64,000 nucleotides of DNA, taken from the NCBI GenBank assembly GCA_036560705.1, contig DATBQR010000058.1, positions 91,741 through 155,740 of the forward strand, read 5' to 3'. The translations under genes and the position numbers were made by a program. This document shows, in pieces, positions 59,389-64,000 of this stretch. Position 1 is the first letter of the stretch. The number at the start of each line of letters is the position of its first letter. The notes under the pieces are model-generated. The model saw nothing but the letters and a program-made list of their open reading frames with translations, was not told the DNA's origin and did not search any database. The DNA is from RBG-16-66-20 sp036560705 (lineage in GTDB: Bacteria > Pseudomonadota > Gammaproteobacteria > Burkholderiales > SG8-39).

Positions 59389-60363
59389 ATGGAACAAAGC
59401 CAGATGGTGCCGGTCACCATCCTCACCGGGTTTCTCGGCGCGGGCAAGACAACGCTGCTCAACCGCATCCTCAAGGAGGACCACGGCAAGAAGATCGCGG
59501 TGATCGAGAACGAGTTCGGCGAAGTCGGCGTCGACAGCGAGATCATCGAGAAGAGCGACGAGCAGATCGTCGAGATGAACAACGGCTGCATCTGCTGCAC
59601 GGTGCGCGGCGACCTGATCAAGATCCTCGGCAGCCTGAAGGACAAGCGCAGCTCCGGCGCCCTCAAGTTCGACCGCGTCATCATCGAGACCACCGGCATG
59701 GCCGACCCGGGCCCGGTGGCGCAGACCTTTTTCACCGACGAGGACATCGGCGGCTACTACCTGCTCGATTCCATCCTCACCGTGGTGGACGCCAAGCACG
59801 CGACCTCGCAGCTGGACGAGTTCACCGAGGCGCAGCAGCAGGTCGGTTTTGCCGACAGGATTCTTCTCTCGAAGTCGGATTTGGTTTCTGAAAACGACGT
59901 CAAAACCCTGTCCGAACGGATCCGCCGCATGAATCCGCGCGCGCCGGTCAAGAAAGTGCATTTCGGCGAAATGCCGATCGAGGAGATCCTCGACATCCGC
60001 GGCTTCAACCTGAACGCGATCCTCGAGCTCGACCCGGAATTCCTCGTCGACACGCACCACGAGCACCACGACGAGGTCGAGTCCTTCGTGTTCCGCTCCG
60101 AGAAAGCCTTCAACGGCGACAAGCTGGAGCAGTTCCTCTCCGGCATGATCCAGGTCTACGGCCCCGACCTGCTGCGCTACAAGGGGGTGCTGTGGATGAA
60201 GGGCAACCCGCGCCGCGTCGTCTTCCAGGGCGTGCACATGATGATGGGCGGAGACCTCGGCAAGCCCTGGGGCAAGGACAAGAAGCAGTCGGTCATGGTG
60301 TTCATCGGCAAGAAGCTGCCGAAGGACCTGTTCCTCGCCGGCCTGGAAGAATGCCTCGCCTGA
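59389..60363 (+). CDS. COG0523 (CobW/ZNG1-like) metal chaperone GTPase
   Basis: 324 residues. The P-loop GFLGAGKTTLLNRILKED (~13-30), the metal-binding CxCC motif NNGCICCTVRGDL (~63-75), Walker B/ETTG region VIIETTGMADPGPV, and LSKSDLV (guanine-binding) define the family. A His-rich loop DTHHEHHDEVESF (~222-234) supports zinc binding. Location with a porin, ZnuA and ZnuB suggests delivery of Zn under limitation. TAGAAT (59357-59362) and GGAAGGA before ATG give a normal 20-odd-base leader; I see no clear Zur box. Confidence 0.92.
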   Translation: MEQSQMVPVTILTGFLGAGKTTLLNRILKEDHGKKIAVIENEFGEVGVDSEIIEKSDEQIVEMNNGCICCTVRGDLIKILGSLKDKRSSGALKFDRVIIETTGMADPGPVAQTFFTDEDIGGYYLLDSILTVVDAKHATSQLDEFTEAQQQVGFADRILLSKSDLVSENDVKTLSERIRRMNPRAPVKKVHFGEMPIEEILDIRGFNLNAILELDPEFLVDTHHEHHDEVESFVFRSEKAFNGDKLEQFLSGMIQVYGPDLLRYKGVLWMKGNPRRVVFQGVHMMMGGDLGKPWGKDKKQSVMVFIGKKLPKDLFLAGLEECLA

Positions 60364-60368
60364 ATCGT

Positions 60369-60698
60369 ATGTATCGCCTGCTGCGCCTTTCCCTCGCCGC
60401 GCTGCTGCTCGCGGCGTGGCAGAGCGCGCTCCTGCACCCGCTGCTGCACGTGGATGCCCACGGCGGCTACGTGCACGTCGCCGGCGGCCAGGCGCCCCAC
60501 GTTCCCGGGGACAAGAAGAAGACGCCCAATCCGCTGTGCGACGCGATCGCCGCGGTCGTTGCCTGCGTCGCCGGGTCGGCGAAGATTGCCATCGGCGTCA
60601 ATCCCGGCGTCGAATCCATCCATCCGCGGGAGACCGTAGCGCTGTTCGGCGCGCCGCCGCCCGCTTACCGAAGCCAGGCTCCTCCCTCGCTCCTCTAG
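60369..60698 (+). CDS. Small exported His-rich protein
   Basis: 109 residues. The signal peptide MYRLLRLSLAALLLAAWQSA is followed by HPLLHVDAHGGYVHVAGGQAPHV, seven histidines in a short span, then a Cys pair (LCDAIAAVVACVAG). An alternative ATG 18 bases earlier would overlap the GTPase stop. I do not recognise it with certainty; it is similar in size and layout to DUF2946-like proteins seen beside metal-uptake genes. Periplasmic metal buffering or passing is inferred from composition and neighbours. Confidence 0.6.
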   Translation: MYRLLRLSLAALLLAAWQSALLHPLLHVDAHGGYVHVAGGQAPHVPGDKKKTPNPLCDAIAAVVACVAGSAKIAIGVNPGVESIHPRETVALFGAPPPAYRSQAPPSLL

Positions 60699-60765
60699 AA
60701 ACGCCGTGCCCGTGCGCGTCCGTAATCCGGCGCGCTTCGCATCGTTTTTTTGAAGGAGTCGACAC

Positions 60766-62205
60766 ATGCATCGCAAGACGTTGTGCGCCATGGCGCTGGC
60801 CGTGGCTTGGAGTGCGCCGCTCAGCGTGCGCGCGCAGGACGCGGAATTGGGGAAGATCCGCGACGAAATCCGGCAGATGAAGGAGGCGTACGAGAAGCGC
60901 ATCGAGGCGCTGGAGAAACGCCTGCAGGAAACCGAGGCGAAAGCCGGCCAGGCTGCGGACAGCGCCGCGCAGGCGGAAAGTACCGCCCGTGCCGCCGACA
61001 CGGCCAGCCAGACCGCCGTCCAGGCCTCGAGCCGGCCGGCGGCTGAAAACGTCCTCAATCCCGGCATCTCGGCGATCCTCAACGGGGTGTATTCGAACCT
61101 GCAGCAGGATCCGAACGCGTACCGGATCAACGGTTTCGTGCCGACGCTGGGCGACGTGGGTCCGGGCAGGCGGGGCTTGAGCCTGGGCGAATCGGAGTTG
61201 GGCTTCACGGCGAACATCGACCAGGTGTTCCGCGGCAGCCTGATCGCCTCGATCTCGCCCGACGACAGCCATATCGACGTGGAGGAGGGCTACATCCAGA
61301 CCCTCGGCCTGTCCAACGGATTCACCGTCAAGGCGGGGCGCTTTTTCTCGGCGGTGGGTTACCAGAACCAGATCCACGCGCATGCCTGGGATTTCACCGA
61401 CGCGCCGCTCGCCATGAAGGCGTTTCTCGGCAACCAGCTGAACGACGACGGCGTCCAGGTCAAGTGGATCGCGCCCACCGACTTGTATTTCGACGTCGGC
61501 ATGGAGCTGGCGCGCGGCCGCGCGTTTCCCGCCACCTCCGGCGGCGGCAACAAGAACGGCTTCGGCGCGGGCAGCCTGTTCACGCACCTGGGCGGCGATA
61601 TCGGTTCTAGCCTCGCGTGGCAGACGGGACTCTCCTATCTCGCCACCTCGCCGCAGAACCGGGCTTACGCGGATCTCGATTCCACCGGGACGTCGGTCAC
61701 CGACAGCTTCAGCGGAGATTCCCGCCTGTGGGTGGTGGACGGCGTGCTGAAGTGGGCGCCGAACGGCAACCCGACGACCAACAACTTCAAGCTTCAAGGC
61801 GAGTATTTCCGGCGCAACGAGAACGGCGCCCTGACCTACGACACTCAGGCGGCATCGCTCGGCACCCAGAGCGGAAGCTACCGCTCGCGCCAGTCGGGCT
61901 GGTACCTGCAAGGCGTGTATCAATTCGCGCCGATGTGGCGCGTCGGCTACCGCTATGACCAGCTGAACGCGGGCGCGACCGGCATCGGGCTGGTGAATAC
62001 GGGCGCGCTTACGGCGGCGGATTTTCCCATCCTCGCCGGCTACAACCCGAAGCGCGACACCTGGATGATCGACTGGAGTCCCAGCGAGTTCAGCCGCCTG
62101 CGGCTGCAGTTCGCGCGCGACTACTCGCGCATGGGGTTCACCGACAACCAGATATTCCTCCAGTACATCGTCAGCATGGGCGCGCATGGCGCGCACCAGT
62201 TTTGA
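60766..62205 (+). CDS. Outer-membrane porin-like beta-barrel with coiled-coil stalk
   Basis: 479 residues: signal peptide (MHRKTLCAMALAVAWSAPLS, ending ~VRAQ). A trimeric coiled-coil segment (~24-65, EIRQMKEAYEKRIEALEKRL) is followed by a barrel of alternating beta strands with aromatic ends (GVYSNLQQDPNAYRINGFVP, GRFFSAVGYQNQIHAHAWDF, WYLQGVYQFAPMWRVGYRYD), ending in FLQYIVSMGAHGAHQF with a C-terminal Phe. It resembles phosphate-selective (OprO/P-type) porins; in this cluster a role in zinc passage is inferred. AAGGAG precedes ATG 60766. Confidence 0.8.
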   Translation: MHRKTLCAMALAVAWSAPLSVRAQDAELGKIRDEIRQMKEAYEKRIEALEKRLQETEAKAGQAADSAAQAESTARAADTASQTAVQASSRPAAENVLNPGISAILNGVYSNLQQDPNAYRINGFVPTLGDVGPGRRGLSLGESELGFTANIDQVFRGSLIASISPDDSHIDVEEGYIQTLGLSNGFTVKAGRFFSAVGYQNQIHAHAWDFTDAPLAMKAFLGNQLNDDGVQVKWIAPTDLYFDVGMELARGRAFPATSGGGNKNGFGAGSLFTHLGGDIGSSLAWQTGLSYLATSPQNRAYADLDSTGTSVTDSFSGDSRLWVVDGVLKWAPNGNPTTNNFKLQGEYFRRNENGALTYDTQAASLGTQSGSYRSRQSGWYLQGVYQFAPMWRVGYRYDQLNAGATGIGLVNTGALTAADFPILAGYNPKRDTWMIDWSPSEFSRLRLQFARDYSRMGFTDNQIFLQYIVSMGAHGAHQF

Positions 62206-62215
62206 GGAGACGCAC

Positions 62216-63121
62216 ATGAAACACGCATCGAAGGTTTTTCTTGCCGTGGTGCTGGCGGTGCTGGCGGCGCCGGCGTTCGCGGCGCTCAACGTTTTCGCCT
62301 GCGAGCCCGAGTGGGCTGCGCTGGCGGGCGAGCTGGGAGGCGACAAGGTCAATGTGTATGCCGCCACCACCGCACTGCAGGACGCGCATCACATCGAGGC
62401 GCGGCCGAGCCTGATTGCGCGGGCCCGCAGCGCGGACCTGCTGATCTGCTCGGGGTCGGAGCTGGAAATCGGCTGGGTGCCGCTGCTCCTGACGCAAGCG
62501 GGCAACAGCCGCATCCAGCCGGGTTCGCCGGGCTACCTGGAAGCGTCGCAGTTCGTCCAGAGGATCGAGATCCCCAAGGTGGTGGATCGCTCGCTCGGCG
62601 ACATCCATCCGGCCGGCAATCCGCACGTCCATACCGATCCGCGCAACATCGCGCGCGTCGCCGAAGTCCTGACGCAGCGGCTGGCGCAACTCGATCCCGC
62701 GGACGCCGAAGTCTTCAAGGCGCGCGCCGAATCGTTCAAAACGCGCTGGCAGGGGGCGATCGCGCGCTGGGAAAAGGAGGGCGCGCGGCTGAAAGGGGTG
62801 CCGGTCGTCGTGTTCCACAAGGACCTGTCGTACTTCCTCCGCTGGATGGGAATGAACGAAGTGGGAAGCCTCGAGCCCAGGCCCGGCATTCCGCCGACGC
62901 CCGCGCATCTCGCCGAACTGGTCGAACAGATGAAACGGGCGCCGGCCAGGGTGATCGTGTATTCGCCCTACAACGACGCGAAAGCCGCGCAGTTCCTCTC
63001 CGAGCGCACCGGGATCCCGGCGGCACTGATGCCGTTCACCGTGGGCGGCACCGACAAGGCGAAGGACCTGGTCGGGCTGTTCGACGACACGATCGCGCGT
63101 CTCCTGGCGGTGGTGAAATGA
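62216..63121 (+). CDS. znuA: Zinc/manganese ABC transporter substrate-binding protein
   Basis: 301 residues: signal peptide KVFLAVVLAVLAAPAFAALN, then LNVFACEPEWAALAGELGGD. Candidate metal ligands of the cluster A-I fold are in LQDAHHIEARPS, GNPHVHTDPRN and VVVFHKDLSYFLRWMG, with an acidic residue near IVYSPYNDAKA. There is no long His-rich loop, unlike E. coli ZnuA. GAGGAG before ATG 62216. The znuB start overlaps its stop (ATGA). Zinc rather than manganese is favoured by the neighbouring COG0523 GTPase and His-rich protein. Confidence 0.87.
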   Translation: MKHASKVFLAVVLAVLAAPAFAALNVFACEPEWAALAGELGGDKVNVYAATTALQDAHHIEARPSLIARARSADLLICSGSELEIGWVPLLLTQAGNSRIQPGSPGYLEASQFVQRIEIPKVVDRSLGDIHPAGNPHVHTDPRNIARVAEVLTQRLAQLDPADAEVFKARAESFKTRWQGAIARWEKEGARLKGVPVVVFHKDLSYFLRWMGMNEVGSLEPRPGIPPTPAHLAELVEQMKRAPARVIVYSPYNDAKAAQFLSERTGIPAALMPFTVGGTDKAKDLVGLFDDTIARLLAVVK

Positions 63122-63891
63122 ATTTCGACGCCGGCGCTTTGGCAATTCTCTGGCCCGCGCTCGTCGCCGGGCTGCTCGTGACCGCCACCCATGTCCCGCT
63201 CGGCATGCAGGTGCTGGAGCGCGGCATCGTGTTCATCGATCTCGCCGTCGCCCAGGTGGCGGGCGTCGGCGTGATCCTCGCCGACGCGCTCGGCTGGGAG
63301 CCGACCGGCGCGGCGGTGCAGGTGGCCGCGCTGTCGGCCGCGCTCGGCTGCGCGCTGCTGCTCACCTGGACCGAGCGCCGCTGGCCGGAGGTGCAGGAAG
63401 CGATCATCGGCGTCGTCTTCGTGCTCGCCTCCAGCGCGGCGGTGCTGCTGCTGGCGAAAAATCCGCATGGCGGCGAGCATCTCAAGGACCTGCTGGTCGG
63501 GCAGATCCTCTGGGTCAATCCCGCGCAGCTGCCGCTGGAGGCGCTGTTCTATGGTGTGATCCTTGCGCTCTGGTTCGGCTTGCGCGAACGCCTTGGCCGC
63601 GTTGGCTTCTACGTGATCTTCGCGTGCGCGGTGACCATCTCGGTGCAGCTGGTCGGGCTGTACCTGGTGTTCGTCACGCTGGTGATCCCGGCGCTGGCCA
63701 CGTGGTACTGGCGCAGGCGGCGGCTGCTGAAGGGCTACCTGATCGGCGCGCTGGGCTACGTGATCGGCCTGGCTGCTTCGCTCGCCGCCGACCTGCCCTC
63801 GGGCCCGATGATCGTCTGCGCCATCGCGGCGCTCGGCTTGCTGGTGCTCGCGCTTAGTCCGCGCGCGCCTGGCTCTGCAGCGAGGCGCTGA
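63118..63891 (+). CDS. znuB: Zinc/manganese ABC transporter permease
   Basis: 257 residues with about seven to eight membrane helices of the ABC-3 family: LVAGLLVTATHVPLGMQVLE, RGIVFIDLAVAQVAGVGVIL (the cytoplasmic coupling motif) and VQEAIIGVVFVLASSAAVLL, then VQLVGLYLVFVTLVIPALAT. It pairs with ZnuA by a four-base ATGA overlap. No ABC ATPase (znuC) is found upstream in the window, and the next gene runs the other way, so the ATPase must be encoded elsewhere. Its last 38 bases overlap the convergent Cys-rich gene. Confidence 0.88.
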   Translation: MNFDAGALAILWPALVAGLLVTATHVPLGMQVLERGIVFIDLAVAQVAGVGVILADALGWEPTGAAVQVAALSAALGCALLLTWTERRWPEVQEAIIGVVFVLASSAAVLLLAKNPHGGEHLKDLLVGQILWVNPAQLPLEALFYGVILALWFGLRERLGRVGFYVIFACAVTISVQLVGLYLVFVTLVIPALATWYWRRRRLLKGYLIGALGYVIGLAASLAADLPSGPMIVCAIAALGLLVLALSPRAPGSAARR

Positions 63892-64000
63892 GTTCGTCGG
63901 CGAGGCATTCCCGGCACAGGCAACCCCGTCCCGGCACTACCGTCTCGAGCGAGGGCAGCGACGCGCACCAGCACGGTTCGCTGCCCGCCTGCATGCCGCA
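63854..64000 (-). CDS. Cysteine-rich CWC family protein, 5' truncated by window edge
   Basis: The last 48 codons of a minus-strand gene ending TAA at 63854: CGMQAGSEPCWCASLP, then GCLCRECLADELSASLQSQ. The CxxxxxxxxCWC and CLCxxCL pattern fits the small cysteine-rich CWC family (about 70 residues, probably zinc-binding, function unknown). The start lies outside the window. It overlaps the znuB 3' end by 38 bases on the opposite strand. Confidence 0.75.
   Translation of the reverse strand, partial: CGMQAGSEPCWCASLPSLETVVPGRGCLCRECLADELSASLQSQARAD

Overview
The window is a dense, GC-rich chromosomal segment that reads as a betaproteobacterium. Supporting signs are the MetX/MetW methionine branch, the proteobacterial-type GshA next to GshB and a sugar-transporter-less PTS (EIIA-Man/HPr/EI), a SAH riboswitch ahead of ahcY followed by a holin-like gene, a Bug/TctC-type binding protein, and the order metK | lpxL-lpxL-oxidoreductase-dapF-DUF484-xerC. 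Almost everything is core metabolism, translation, envelope or RNA modification. I see no prophage, CRISPR array, transposase or rRNA.

Layout. 1-5 kb: a truncated DUF4124-like gene, pyrE, an exonuclease III, a DUF883/YqjE/YqjK stress-membrane operon, an AmpG-like permease and a decayed SnoaL-like gene. 5-7.2 kb: metX-metW-DUF488 behind a SAM-II riboswitch with its own terminator and a visible antiterminator pairing. 7.2-14.7 kb (minus strand): CoA-transferase and Bug protein, then gshA-gshB-EIIA-HPr-EI and a cytochrome c. 14.8 kb: tRNA-Arg(CCG) and a bidirectional terminator. 14.9-27.4 kb (minus strand): dienelactone hydrolase, TPR protein and amidase, then the run leuS-lptE-holA-proA-nadD-rsfS-rlmH-maf-rng. 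27.5-44.8 kb: uvrD, chaA, ilvA, O-methyltransferase, slt, an NDUFA9-like reductase, cca, gst, midA, pteridine reductase, ttcA, an MFS permease, and an aminotransferase with an in-frame N-terminal HTH domain. 44.8-48.6 kb (minus strand): SAH riboswitch-ahcY-holin-like-panE-metF-like. 48.6-51.9 kb: a three-gene polyprenyl-sugar cluster. 51.9-59.3 kb: metK, two lipid A acyltransferases, oxidoreductase, dapF, DUF484, xerC, rlmI. 59.4-64 kb: CobW GTPase, His-rich small protein, porin, ZnuA and ZnuB, then a truncated Cys-rich protein.

How the genes work together. Two RNA switches bracket the methyl cycle with opposite logic. High SAM should shut metX (new homocysteine synthesis), while high SAH should open ahcY (SAH recycling) together with a MetF-like reductase. 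metK lies in the window with no visible switch. The last block looks like a zinc-acquisition module: an outer-membrane porin, periplasmic binder, permease and a COG0523 GTPase, but the ABC ATPase is not in view.

Points most worth a second look: the SAM-II antiterminator architecture, the HTH-aminotransferase fusion with its repeated operator-like sites, and many genes whose sigma70 -10 box lies only 6-10 nt before the start codon, which predicts leaderless mRNAs. All functional calls come from reading motifs by eye; no database search was possible.
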